Assembly: GCA_027922465.2 (NCBI GenBank) | Contig: BQMF02000277.1 | Span: 186,001 to 250,000 of the forward strand | Direction of reading: 5' to 3' | Length of the DNA stretch: 64,000 bases | Source: Turritopsis dohrnii | Lineage: Eukaryota > Cnidaria > Hydrozoa > Anthoathecata > Oceaniidae | Part shown: positions 1-10,684 of the stretch, in pieces | Numbering within the stretch: the first letter of the stretch is position 1 | How the letters are laid out: each line of letters begins with the position of its first letter | The notes under the pieces: generated by a model | What the model was told of the DNA's origin: nothing | The model's database searches: none | What the model saw: the letters and a program-made list of their open reading frames with translations, nothing else | Made by a program: the position numbers and the translations under genes

Positions 1-1030
1 GGGTGAGTCAAAAAAAAAGTACCGATGTTTCACAAAAAATATCTTTAGATTGAATAATTATGAAAGATTGCTTTTTTATTTCTGATAAAGAGGAATCCTT
101 TAAGTATATTTTGGTGTATCATTCTTCTTGTTTGGTTGAGTAGAAAAAAAGTTATGGACAAAAAACTGGAAGCGATTCTTGTAAGATTCTCTTGGTGGAG
201 GCCCACATCAGTGAATTATACACTGCCAGTTCCCTCCGGCCTCATTAAAATAAATTTTAAAAAAATCAACTGTACACCACATGATCTCTATTATATACAT
301 CTCACTCAAAAAATGATAATGATTCTTTAGATTTTGTACAGTTTTTGTATTACGTATATATCGACTGATGGGTGATTTTCAGTCAGGTTGACAAATGAAA
401 CCTATTGAACAGCTCTCAAACTTGTAATATAACCTATGTCTTTTACACCAAACAAAGAAAGGTCTTTTGTTCCTTAACATAAATTCAATGGTGTGGTAAG
501 GATGGCACTTTCAGAGGTTGTTATTGAACATCTAAGGATTTATTTATCACTCTTTGTCAACAACAATACAAGCCGCATCAGCACTTGCAACAGGTTTTGC
601 ACTTCGCACTGTTGCTTTTACTTTGAGAAACGATCTTATGTCGGCGACGGAGGTATCATAGTCCTTATTGTTTTTTGCTTCTTCCTTCATGAGCAAAAGA
701 CCTAGACTGAGTAATATACTCAGTTGCATGCATTTAGCTTTTGCTATTAGCAATGGTCCCCCTGCAATACCATTTACCTTATTACTATTTATTCTAGTTA
801 TTCTTTCTTCATTGGTTATTTTACTTAGTACTATTATTTATTCATTTTCCTTTAATTTTGTACTTTGGTATTACAGAATAAAGTTATCTTATCTTATCTT
901 ATTGTTACATTGACCTAAATAGGTACTAAATTAGCAAAAATTTCTTTGGCAAAATATGGCATTTTTGGGTCATTTATATATTCGCAAAAATATATTCCGC
1001 AAAAATTTCTTCCGCAAACAATTTCTTCCC
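1..1030. repeat. Dispersed repeat, first copy
   Basis: This stretch matches 50,703-51,420 almost throughout, including the run around 'TATTTTGGTGTATCATTCTT' and the 'GTACAGTTTTTGTATTA' block. Bases 1-50 also match 50,113-50,151. The second copy therefore carries about 550 bp, at 50,152-50,702, that this copy lacks. The short open frames here (136-330, 493-705, 668-913) resemble no known protein. It looks like a diverged non-autonomous element of unknown class. Confidence 0.7.
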
Positions 1031-1044
1031 CTTTGTATCCTTTT

Positions 1045-1320
1045 ATTCTCAGCCATTTAATCAAACATATTGTATACAATAGCTGATGTTAATTGCACCT
1101 CCGAGTGCTTCAAACCATCAGTGTCAATGTTGCTATTAGTTTCAACTCTTTGCACCACATTAAATTGTTAGAAGAATTTAGTGAAATTTTTGACTTTTTG
1201 AAATAGTTCTTGTCATCTGGATCTTCAATCACCAGCAAAGCATAAAGTCTGTGCTTCGCTTTGTGTGTAATCAATCACACATTATAGAATTTCAATTTCA
1301 CCCTTAAATTCTGACTTCCA
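1045..1320. repeat. Dispersed repeat shared with 60,765-60,965
   Basis: The segment from 'CATTTAATCAAACATATT' to 'TTCAATTTCACCCTTAAATT' recurs at 60,765-60,965 in the same orientation with scattered differences and one internal deletion. In the second copy the Helitron array begins immediately after it. No coding potential is visible. Confidence 0.65.
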
Positions 1321-2510
1321 TGTTCTCAGACATGTTATTGATAAGGAAGTCAGGGAAATTACAATGTGTGCTATGTGTACGAACAGAACATTCAATACAT
1401 TGGAGTTTACACCCTGCTATATGTCTCGCAGTTACCAGACAATTTTAAAACCATGTACTTTCGTTTTCCATTTTCAATTTACAATTAATGAATGTATAGG
1501 TATTTTCTTTGAACATCGCTTGATGCTTAGCATAACCCTTTACTTGCTAAATCAAAGTCGTGGACTGTACGCCATTTCGGAGATCACGACGCCATATTGC
1601 AAGTGGGGCAAACATGTGTTTACTAAAATATGGCGCTCAAGGTATAAAGGTATAAATCTGGGCTCATAAATCTTATATAATATTGTGAATAATAATGGAT
1701 ATTACCCAGTATGTGTTGCTTTATACTTTAAGTGGTTTCTTCAGGTTGTTGAACGCACAACTTGGTGTTGTATTTTGATCCACTCTTAACTCTTAACTTA
1801 ACACAACACAAAATAAGACATGAAAGTCCAATGATGATGATAAAATCTAATGTTTATGTTTGCGTGGTGCAATCAATGACACCACTACTTTCGTTGTCCC
1901 AAAAATTTTATTCATAATAGGTTCTTTTAGAAATTTACCCATTTTGAATTTTTATTGCAAGCTTATTATTGTTCATGGGAAATGATTTGCATGTTAGTAC
2001 AAATAAACTTTCTGCTGACAGGAGTAGTAGTATTTATTTCTCCATTAAGTAATAAAAACTATTTACATTGTGCGTATTACAAAATAATATAGTTTATTAC
2101 ATAAAGGACAGGGAATATGTGTGCAGAAAAGATTGGCTTTTATAATTGCTAATGTCTAAGTCACTGAGATATCAAAACAGTATACATCATCATGGAATTG
2201 TCTATTTAAAAGAGTACAATTTTAGTCACTTTTTTTGATCAAATTGGACTGTAACAACAAAAAATGTAAACAATGTTTATCCATCTATATCGAAAAATAT
2301 TCTCTGATTTGGGATTCAATATTAGTAAACTCTGTTGTAGTATTTACATTTAATGTGTGTCTGGGTAAAACTTTTTAACTTCTAGAGAAATACCCGAAGG
2401 TAAAATAGCTATATATACAGCTACAAACTCTTTAATTGGATAAGATAATTAAAAATAAACGTCAATGAAGAGCAAAGAAACAAATCAGTTAATTTGTTTT
2501 TGTGTATTTG
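1321..2510. other. Non-coding stretch
   Basis: No gene recognised. Bases 1,567-1,617 are an inverted match to about 11,722-11,775 (core 'CAATATGGCGTC' with 'ATCTCCGAAATGGCGTA' on the other strand), so a small repeat family has copies here in opposite orientations. The rest is AT-rich sequence without visible structure. Confidence 0.5.
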
Positions 2511-4508
2511 TTATAACTTTACATATGCAACAAGAGTTGTAAAAATATAACGCCATTTAGTTATCTGGAGTTCGTGTAATCTGTCTTTTGAATATTGTGG
2601 AACTTTACCTTTACGCTGTGGGGGTTCGACTGGACCCATGTTAACGACAGCTTTGATGGGACCACTGGAGCCGTTATAGCCTGAGAAGGACGGATTGAAG
2701 ACAGACGAGAACTCGTTGTGAAGATCTTTGAAAGCAGAACGGATGTTTGGAGGGAGTTGGTTTTCCTTGTCCACGGTGATGGTGTGAGTTGGAGATGTGG
2801 GCTCTGGTAGTTTAACTGGATGATCATTGGAAGGAATTGTGGGGCTTTGTGGTGGGTCAGATGCTGGAACGAGTTGAGCAAATTGTTGGTCTTTGCGTAG
2901 CACCTTGGGAAGATCTGTGGAGTTGGGGATACGGATCTTGCAAGCTACTGGATGTGTGATCATGGGCGGAGGCCATGAGAGGTGCTGGTTGCTGGTGTCG
3001 CCGGAACGCGGTTCAATAACAACTTCCTGGTCGTCCCATTCAGGTGGTACGGTTAGTTCTAAATCTTCGTTTGGCCAGACGGTAGTGGCTGGAGCACGAA
3101 GGATGTAAGAACTGGTCCTCTTGACGTTTACAGGGTGTTTGTGGGTTTGTTGACTGTCATATACATAGGATGACCCGTCACTGAAATTAACTTGTCTCTT
3201 AGACGGTCTTAGTGTGATATCGTGTTCACTGAGAAATGGGATACCAGCTATTATGTCACCATCAAGGTTTTTAACGACTAATGCTTCAAGAGAGAACACT
3301 TTGTTGTGAAAAGTCAATTGAATCCGTGTCTCCCCTATGACTGAGAGTTCTGATTGTCCATCAGCCTGGACAGCACTTTGAGAGCTTGGCGATATGGGAG
3401 CATGGATGAGACGTGCAGTTGACTCATTTATCATGTTGGTTTCTGAGCCAGTGTCGAGGGTTATAGCAAGATTAAAATGTTTATAAGTCATAGAAACGAT
3501 GGGTGAGCATTTTATTTGGACACGTCTAGTTGATGATAAGCTGATAGCTGCTACTTGAGAAGGCAAGTCCTCTGATGCGGGGTTAACTTCGGTTTCGTCA
3601 TTCTCATCAAGGGCTGCGATGAGGCGAGCTTTGGCCATGAATTTACGGTCTTGGTCTGGTAGGAACTGGCATCTACTGAGGAAGTGATTGGATGGGCGGT
3701 TCATGGAGGAACATAACGGGCATGAAGCTTTGTTGGAAGGTCTTCGTGTAGGTGGTGGTCGTGATGTACGGTGGAAGGATGAAGCTGAACGAAGGACTTT
3801 GGCTTCATCGTTTGATTGGATATTTTCGAGGAGAGAATCCATTGCTTGCGATATTTCAGGTTTAATTGAAGCTAATGTACGTGAACGTAACTCTGTACCG
3901 TACCTTTGTTTGACGAGAGCGGGTAAGTCCTTGTGGAGTAAGTGGAGCCACTGTAAAACAATAAAGTTCTCAAGTGTTGGTGTTAATTCCTCCTCTTCTT
4001 GGATGGCTACTCCATGGTGGGTCAGTCCGCTGCTTTCGTTAAGAAGGCTGTCTTCAACAAAGGCCATTAAGCGTTGAAAGAGATCCTCTGGACGTTCATC
4101 ATGTTTTAATTGAATGTTCACTAAGTCAATAAAATGTGCACCGGTAGACTGGAAGCCGTAGTGGGCTCGGATGGATTGCCAGATCGACTCGATAGAGGTG
4201 CTGTTCTTGACAATGGTATTGCGAGAGATGATCGGGCAAAAGTTGGCAATTTGCCCCAATAATAAGTCTAATTGAGCTACTTTTTGAGCAGCAGTTCTGC
4301 GGTTTTGAGTGCCTTCTGGATCATCTGGAAAGCCACGAAGGGGGGTTGCTCGGGTCTTTTTCAACCAGGATGTACCAGGAAGCAGAAAGGTAGCAAAACT
4401 TGCATCCAGAGACAAAGTATATAGTAGATTTTGTCTCCAGCTTTCAAACGAAGTTATGGTTTCATTGCGAGTGAGGCTCCACTGTTTAGGAGCTCTGTTG
4501 GTCGCCAT
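2511..4508 (-). CDS. Gypsy-type retrotransposon gag-protease, truncated
   Basis: The 665-residue frame reads as LTR-retrotransposon gag followed by an aspartic protease. A zinc-knuckle-like C-x2-C...H...C cluster lies near residue 265 (CPLCSSMN... HFLSRC). The protease active site LDTGSET lies near residue 351, and the GIPFLSEHDI segment follows about 70 residues later, as in retropepsins. The frame then enters the linker that normally precedes reverse transcriptase (around FNPSFSGY), but stops after about 60 residues in unrelated sequence; RT, RNase H and integrase are absent. The gag start at 4,508 abuts, head to head, a pol tail on the other strand. This is an element relic, not a host gene, although this frame itself has no internal stop. 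Confidence 0.85.
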   Translation of the reverse strand: MATNRAPKQWSLTRNETITSFESWRQNLLYTLSLDASFATFLLPGTSWLKKTRATPLRGFPDDPEGTQNRRTAAQKVAQLDLLLGQIANFCPIISRNTIVKNSTSIESIWQSIRAHYGFQSTGAHFIDLVNIQLKHDERPEDLFQRLMAFVEDSLLNESSGLTHHGVAIQEEEELTPTLENFIVLQWLHLLHKDLPALVKQRYGTELRSRTLASIKPEISQAMDSLLENIQSNDEAKVLRSASSFHRTSRPPPTRRPSNKASCPLCSSMNRPSNHFLSRCQFLPDQDRKFMAKARLIAALDENDETEVNPASEDLPSQVAAISLSSTRRVQIKCSPIVSMTYKHFNLAITLDTGSETNMINESTARLIHAPISPSSQSAVQADGQSELSVIGETRIQLTFHNKVFSLEALVVKNLDGDIIAGIPFLSEHDITLRPSKRQVNFSDGSSYVYDSQQTHKHPVNVKRTSSYILRAPATTVWPNEDLELTVPPEWDDQEVVIEPRSGDTSNQHLSWPPPMITHPVACKIRIPNSTDLPKVLRKDQQFAQLVPASDPPQSPTIPSNDHPVKLPEPTSPTHTITVDKENQLPPNIRSAFKDLHNEFSSVFNPSFSGYNGSSGPIKAVVNMGPVEPPQRKGKVPQYSKDRLHELQITKWRYIFTTLVAYVKL

Positions 4509-4513
4509 AATAT

Positions 4514-4774
4514 TTGAGAATGTCTGTTTGCATCAAAGCAATGTGTCTTGAAGACGATGGAGCGAACGCTCCACCAGTGCAAGCTCCACTGGTGCAACAC
4601 CCTACGGTGCAACACCCTACAGTGCAACAGCTTCCACCTGCAGCGTTGACAGACCCACCAGCTTCTGTTAGCGAGGGATCCATCATCCAACGACATCAGC
4701 CCGACACTGGTGTATCACGTCCAAAGCGACAGACACGTCTTCCTGTCCGCTTTGATGATTATGAAATGAGCTGA
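4514..4774 (+). pseudogene. Gypsy pol C-terminal tail, opposite strand
   Basis: The 86-residue frame ends RPKRQTRLPVRFDDY, which resembles the basic tail at the end of many Gypsy integrases. A short HPTVQ repeat precedes it (near 4,590-4,625). The preceding integrase is missing. It lies 5 bp from the start of the oppositely oriented gag frame, so it is best read as the other end of the same element after an internal inversion. The family assignment of such a short tail is moderately secure. Confidence 0.55.
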
Positions 4775-5200
4775 GCTGCAACAGCTTCACCCTTTATATT
4801 CGTTCCCTGAACACATTACATGCATCATTTCCATGCTGCACGTTATACACTACAAGCTGAATTACAGCTTCGAAAAGTCATTCCTTTTATTATGTACTTC
4901 GTTCTTCGTCAACACGCTTGGTTAACATTACGACACTATTGTAACAAGCTGACCTGCTGTCAGCTTCACATATTTCTTGAGTTTGTTATTTGGTTGCTTT
5001 CGGTTCTATGTACATCCGATACTTTTATTTTGATGACAAGAAGGGACAGAAGAAGAAGAGACATTACGCCATTTAGTTATGTTAGGCTATTCGTTATTTT
5101 CTATCGCAGCTTATCTGCCATTTTGTTGTTTGTATTTATTTGCCTAGTCAGCATTTTTCTTCCCGTTTTATAATGCTAGACTTAGTAGTGAAAGAACATA
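4775..5200 (+). mobile_element. Probable 3' end and LTR start of the Gypsy relic
   Basis: After the pol-tail stop there is about 260 bp of non-coding sequence. A purine-rich run follows at about 5,036-5,061 (AAGAAGGGACAGAAGAAGAA), which looks like a polypurine tract. Just after it comes ACGCCATTTAGTTAT (5,066-5,080). The same 15 bases occur at 2,550-2,564, exactly where the gag-protease frame runs out. I could not define full LTRs or a target-site duplication. Confidence 0.4.
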
Positions 5201-5228
5201 TTTTACCTCGTGTCAACAAACGTACACG

Positions 5229-5765
5229 TACGTCTATGGAATGCCATAGCTGCCATAAGTGATCTTCTGATATTCTGCGCAGTAGAAATTTCGTTTTGTG
5301 CAGTAGATATTTCGTTTTGTGCAGTAGTGATTTCATTTGGCGCTGTAATAAAAACATATTGCGATGTAGTTATTCAGTATTGCAAGGTGGATCTATTTGA
5401 AAGCGCAGTAATTTCCTTGACTTGCGCAGTAGACAACTCATATTGTGCACTACTTAAATTGTTACGTGGTGGTAGGTAAATCGTTACGTGGTAGATAAAT
5501 CGTTAGGTGGTAGATAAATCGTTACGTGGTAGATAAATCGTTAGGTGGTAGATAAATCGTTAGGTGGTAGTTAAATCGTTACGTAGTAGATAAATGGTTA
5601 CGTAGTAGATAAATCGTTACGTGGTAGATAAATCGTTAGGTGGTAGATAAATTGTTACGTGGTAGATAAATTGTTACGTGGTAGATAAATTGTTACATGG
5701 TAGATAAATTGTTACGTAGTAGATAAATCGTTATGTGGTAGATAAATCATTACGTGGAGGGTCCC
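5229..5765 (+). repeat. Left arm of a foldback-like inverted repeat with 19-bp minisatellite
   Basis: The arm starts at TATGGAATGCCATAGCTGCC and pairs with the reverse complement of 7,672-8,225. Its outer part holds a short degenerate repeat (GCAGTAGAAATTTCGTTTTG type, about 5,278-5,340). Its inner part is about 15 tandem copies of the 19-bp unit GTTACGTGGTAGATAAATC (5,480-5,755). The open frame at 5,210-5,479 only translates the repeat and is not called a gene. Confidence 0.85.
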
Positions 5766-7671
5766 TTCATCGTAGAATAAAATAGGAGCAAAAAGCCCTT
5801 CACCGTCTTTGTTTTTACATAAATGAAAGACTAGCAGCGAAAGCAGATACAGTATCAAAACACCCGTGGACTCCTCCTCCTCCTACTACTACTACTCCGG
5901 CCGGAATGGCAATTAGTCTACGATTTGGAGACTGTGAGACTTCACAAAAAATTCAATATAAATTCTAATGAAAGAACGCAGCCTTTTGAATTTTCAAAAG
6001 TTTTACATCTCAAACTTCTAAAGCTTTTTCTTCGATATTTTATCACAATTCATGAAGGAATGGATATTAACCAAATAGGTCTACATAAAACTTGGACTTT
6101 TAGTTATTTATGGTACTGAATGTACCTTGGTTACTTGAAAATAGATGTTTTTCTTGTTAGTAAAGCTCAGTTCAGACTTTCTTATTAACTTATACGTTTA
6201 TTAGCTATATATCACTGTACATTAAGGCTTTCAAAAATCCATTTCAAAAAGGCAGTTATTTGTTCGAGTTCATCTTCGGTTTCAAGAAATAATTAAAAAC
6301 ATAAAGAAACGCGTGTTTTTTCTACAATTCTTTTGTCTTGTAATAAATCAATTTGCGTTGTTTTACGATTAGACCCTATATTTACACCAACTAGTAATTT
6401 TAAACAAACAACATTTTTATCGTTTTCAGTAAAATGTCGAAAGCATTTTTTTAACAAGTAATTTTGCGCCATCTGGCTCTATTTTGAATATGGGAAAGAT
6501 TACACTTGGAATCAGTATTCTTCAAACATATCGAGGGAATCATTGAGAATTTGGAAATATGCGTGGCAATAAAAAGTAAACTTGTATAATGCATTGAAGA
6601 AGGAAAAGCTTATTTCATTTTTTATGATTTTTTATAAATAAATAAATCTGGCTTTTATATATATTATATATAACAGGACCTCCTATGGCCCTTCTCTTTC
6701 CGTCCTGTTTGGTTCCCGACGTCCAGAGGACGTGTCTTTTTGTCCGCATTCGTTTTGCTTGATATTAGAACGGAAGTTAACGTTTACTGCAATAATGCAT
6801 ACTGCATACGGAGTCTTACGTTTCGTGGGGCAAACGGTACGATCAACCATTACAGAGATATTATCGATCAAAGATTTTGATGTCATATCATTTAGACCCA
6901 AAACTTTCGTCACCCCAACCCATGTATCGCAGACCCCAAAAAACGACAGTTATCCCTATTGGTTCCCGAGATAAAAACGTCACGTTCGATTACACCACGT
7001 GCTTTTATACTAATCGTTAAAAAAGTCTCTCGCCTCTACATGGTTTTTTACGCGCAACACTAAGAAGGACTTGACCGTATAATTTGATTAAATACATCAC
7101 TCTCTAAATGGTTCTTTTGTATCACTCTCGATGATCACTCAGAATTTGTTTATTATTTTTTATAAAATAAATTTTTTTTCAGAAAATTTTTTTTTTTTTT
7201 TGCAGAAAATACACAGATAAATATATGACCCTTCAGAGCCATCGTAGAAATTCCACAAAAGTTAGTTTCACCAAAAATTCAAAACGAATTCTTTAAATTT
7301 TGTTTCCTTATTTTTATTGTTACTTTATTTGTTTTCTTGTGATTGGTGTCGTAGATTAGCAACACCCATCATAGCAGCAGGTTTATTGGTTGATGTTATA
7401 GTTTTCCACATGTTTCTTTTGTTCTCTATCTAAAGGTGGATGCAATTGTTTCATACGTCAGAATTTGTCTTTATTCCATTTTGATATTGAATAAACCTTT
7501 GTATAAATTACGTCATTACAAACATTGCTTAAGCACGTATACTTTTAAGAGAAAAATTATTTGCTGCACAAATCTTTGCGATTCGCTTCTCATAAACTAT
7601 AATTACGCCGCATTGTATTCTGGGATGTGAATATCACACTGGAGAGTGTTGAGAAAACATAAGTGGAGGAG
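5766..7671. other. Central part of the foldback-like element
   Basis: AT-rich and without a recognised gene. It has short CTC/TAC microsatellites near 5,872-5,896, a hairpin with ACAGGAC/GTCCTGT arms at about 6,674-6,711, and one copy of the Helitron-like repeat at 6,800-7,080. Nothing resembling a transposase is visible, so this would be a non-autonomous element. Confidence 0.5.
6800..7080. repeat. Helitron-like dispersed repeat (copy 1)
   Basis: Shares the order of blocks 'GATCAACC...ACAGAGATATT', 'TTTTGATG...CATA', 'GTTATCCCTATTGGTT' and 'AAACGTCACGTTCGAT' with 28,380-28,650 and 50,258-50,640. The same kind of block (AATAGGAATAAC and AATCGAACGTGAC, read on the other strand) occurs in the Helitrons at 51,858 and 60,975, so this repeat is probably a related sequence. 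Confidence 0.55.
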
Positions 7672-8225
7672 GGACGTAACGATTTATCTACCACATAACG
7701 ATTTATCTACCACATAACGATTTATCTACTACGTAACAATTTATCTACCACGTAACAATTTATCTACCACCTAACGATTAATCTACCACGTAACGATTTA
7801 TCTACTACGTAACCATTTATCTACTACATAACGATTATTTATCTACTACGTAACAATTTATCTACCACGTAACAATTTATCTACCACGTAACGATTTATC
7901 TACCACGTAACAATTTATCTACCACCTAACGATTTATCTACCACGTAATGATTTATCTACTACGTAACGATGTAACTACCACACCTAACGATTTATCTAC
8001 CACCACGTAACGATTTAAGTAGTGCACAATATGACTTTTCTACTGCGCAAGTCAAGGAAATTACTGCGCTTTCAAATAGATCCACCTTGCAATACTGAAA
8101 AACTACATCGCAATATGTTTTTATTACAGCGCCAAATGAAATCACTACTGCGCATAACGAAATTTCTACTGCGCAGAACATCAGAAGATCACTTATGGCA
8201 GCTATGGCATTCCATATACGTCTCC
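7672..8225 (-). repeat. Right arm of the foldback-like inverted repeat
   Basis: Reverse complement of the left arm. About 17 copies of the 19-bp unit lie at 7,677-8,010, followed by the non-repetitive outer part ending GGCATTCCATA near 8,220. Copy number and the CGTTACG/CGTTAGG variants differ between the arms, so they have diverged or exchanged units independently. Confidence 0.85.
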
Positions 8226-8563
8226 AGTTTCTAATTAACGTAATTATAATTAATATATAATTATGTTAAATATAAATGATTTTGTTTGGTAGGAACATTA
8301 TGGCAAGTTTTCAGTTTAGTATGTTGAGGACCAATAATGATTTTTGTTGACAATATATTTCGAAAATATTAAATTTTCATCTTCAGGTCTAAAAGATAAA
8401 ATATAAAAACAGTTAAAACCGTTGCAAAAAAAAAATTGAAATATTACAAACTCTGTACAGTACATATCTACACATCTACACTCTAAAACATTTAAGACAA
8501 AATGAGCAAAAAGAAATTACGAAAGTTCAACAAAACTACCGCAACTCACGAGGGACTAACAAA
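8226..8563 (-). other. 3' region of the Penelope-like element
   Basis: Downstream of the stop codon (read on the minus strand) there is an AT-rich tail. It contains CCTGAAGATGAAAATTT followed by ATTTTCGAAATATATTG (about 8,350-8,390). A 'CTGAAGA...CGAAA' block of this kind is common near the ends of Penelope-like elements. I found no convincing hammerhead ribozyme core by eye. Confidence 0.45.
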
Positions 8564-10684
8564 TTATATTTTTATTGTTAGTTCTAGCCTTTTATATTCT
8601 TTACGAGTGTTAATGTCGGGCTTAATCGATTTGATTAACAGAGCCTCTAGGGTCATTAAATGATACACGGATCTCGTCGACACGGCAATTATCTTTACGT
8701 CATCCATTGTTGGTTCTATATCACAGTTTTTGAAGTGCTTTCCAACTGGTTTGCTCTTTGCTTTGTGCTCTGAAAGGCGGGTAAGCATATGTCGGCTGGT
8801 TTGTCCGACATAGCACGATGAACATCGTGGACATGTTATATGGTATACTACCCCACTCTTTATTGGCTTTGGGATTGGTTGTTTCAGCGAAGGTAAACAC
8901 GATTTGGTCTTCTTGATGGTAGCAATAAACTTACAGGGTGCTTTCAGTCGTTTGAGTGCAGCTTCAAATTTATCAGTTATTTTTCCTCTGTACTGGATGA
9001 AAATCATTCTAGTTTCCTCCTGATCACTTTCCTCCTCAACGTCCTGTTGTGGTTTATCCCGATTTGCAATGATTTTGTTTACGGTTCTTTCTATGATCGG
9101 TTCATAGAAAGAGGGCGGGTATTGATTGTTTTCTAGAAGAATTTTAGCTCTTGTCAAACCTTCGTGGAATGTTTCCCAGGTGCTACACGCGTAGAAGATT
9201 CTGTAAACAACTCCAGATACAACAGACTTTTTATATCTGGTTGGTGCCAGAGCATGGAAATTCAAGGTTAGCCCAGTGTCGGTTGGCTTGGTATACCAAG
9301 AGGACGTTAATTTCTGATCTTTTCGAGTGATTTTCATGTCCAGAAATGGAAGGCTTCCTTCTTTCTCGTATTCAACAGTAAACTTTAGATTAGGATGGTA
9401 ACTGTTTATCTCCCGTAACTTATCCGCAATTTGATTTTTATTAATATCTCGTAAAATATCGTCCATATATCGAGAGTAGAGCTTTGCATTTCCTTGAACG
9501 TTCTTGTCAAATTTGCTTAGCCATCCATTTGCCAGACACGGGGCAGGTGGGCTGCCCATTGCAAGACCGTCCTTTTGTAAATACAAACCATCATGCGTCA
9601 ACATTAGTACATTGCAGCTACTAATCGTTGCAAGTTCGATAAACACCTCCTTAGCCACTTGTGGTTGGTCATATTTTCCACTGTATAAGAGATCAGCACA
9701 TTCTTGAATCGCTTCCATAACAGGTACGTTGGTGTACAAAGAGCTTACGTCAAAGCTAATCATTGTATCGTCCTCCTCCAGGTGTACATCCTTTAGCTGG
9801 TCTGCGATCGATTTCGTTGATGAATTGATTTGACATTCCTCAACGACAGATAACCAGTCTGCTACCTGTTTCCCGATTTTGTAATAAGATGATCCTGGCA
9901 TTGACAAAACAGGCCGTAGTGGAGTGTTCTCTTTATGGACTTTCGCAAGACCATATAGGCGCGGTGGCTGGCTTCCTAATGGCTTTAACTTGTCGAATAA
10001 CTCTTCAGTTATCTTGTTTTGAGATTTGAGATCTTCAAGCAGTTCGACGATTCTCTCTTCTTCTTTAATAACCGGATGTTTTTCATTTTTCCGTTTCGGC
10101 AGAACTTTCTCGAATTGAGGCAACTTTATGATGTCATCCAGCTTTCTGTTGTATGCTTCGACTGTCATTAAGCAAATACCAATGCCTTTATCAAATGGTA
10201 CAGCCAGGAGACCTTTTTCCTTGAGATAGCGACGTGTCATTTGAATATTCCTTGGAGTTTTCTGTTTACGGCATTCTTTTGTATACGACAAGGTCTTAAC
10301 GTTAATATCTGTAATCAACTCCTCATCCAGCTTTTTATCGCGACAGAATCTCAGCAACTTATCGACTTCAGCTAAAACATCATTTTTCTCGAAATTACCC
10401 AAAACCGAATTTTTGGGTCCAAGCGAGAGTGTTTCAAATACATATTTTGGCGGTTGGTAGTCCAAGTTGTAACAGATGACGGTATTAGAAACGTTGAATA
10501 GCGGTTTTCCTTGTTCTTTCGACAGTCGGTTCAATTTATTATTCAGTTTGTTCGTTTGATTGAAGCGCACTTCTTTCAAATCAAGTCTTGAGTGTAAAAT
10601 TACAGATGGTAGGTACTTAGCTTTAATATGGAGTTTGAGTTCATTTCTTGCTGCAAAGATGCAATGTTTGCTGCAAAGATGCAA
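8564..10684 (-). CDS. Penelope-like element: reverse transcriptase + GIY-YIG nuclease
   Basis: A single uninterrupted 706-residue frame. Reverse transcriptase motifs appear in order: RLYGLAKVHK near residue 241, SFDVSSLYTNVP near 310, DGLAMGSPPAPCLAN near 375, and the catalytic YMDDI near 404. The C-terminus has a GIY-YIG nuclease starting near residue 608 (VVYHITCPRC, YVGQTSR, then R...EHK), which nicks DNA for insertion in this class. Both domains and the order RT then GIY-YIG are diagnostic of endonuclease-bearing Penelope-like elements. The frame has no stop or shift, so the copy may be young. The first 10 or so residues come from a local 21-bp duplication (GCAAAGATGCAA near 10,650 and 10,671), so the true start may be further in or upstream. 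Confidence 0.93.
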   Translation of the reverse strand: MHLCSKHCIFAARNELKLHIKAKYLPSVILHSRLDLKEVRFNQTNKLNNKLNRLSKEQGKPLFNVSNTVICYNLDYQPPKYVFETLSLGPKNSVLGNFEKNDVLAEVDKLLRFCRDKKLDEELITDINVKTLSYTKECRKQKTPRNIQMTRRYLKEKGLLAVPFDKGIGICLMTVEAYNRKLDDIIKLPQFEKVLPKRKNEKHPVIKEEERIVELLEDLKSQNKITEELFDKLKPLGSQPPRLYGLAKVHKENTPLRPVLSMPGSSYYKIGKQVADWLSVVEECQINSSTKSIADQLKDVHLEEDDTMISFDVSSLYTNVPVMEAIQECADLLYSGKYDQPQVAKEVFIELATISSCNVLMLTHDGLYLQKDGLAMGSPPAPCLANGWLSKFDKNVQGNAKLYSRYMDDILRDINKNQIADKLREINSYHPNLKFTVEYEKEGSLPFLDMKITRKDQKLTSSWYTKPTDTGLTLNFHALAPTRYKKSVVSGVVYRIFYACSTWETFHEGLTRAKILLENNQYPPSFYEPIIERTVNKIIANRDKPQQDVEEESDQEETRMIFIQYRGKITDKFEAALKRLKAPCKFIATIKKTKSCLPSLKQPIPKPIKSGVVYHITCPRCSSCYVGQTSRHMLTRLSEHKAKSKPVGKHFKNCDIEPTMDDVKIIAVSTRSVYHLMTLEALLIKSIKPDINTRKEYKRLELTIKI

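Noticed and set aside
5210..5479. 89-codon frame with FCAV repeats
   Set aside because: It translates the arm of the inverted repeat, and the matching frame at 7,993-8,181 is only its mirror. No start context, splice signal or known domain.
8340..8400. Hammerhead ribozyme near the Penelope-like 3' end
   Set aside because: CTGAAGA...CGAAA resembles a known terminal block, but the CTGATGA core and paired stems are not present.
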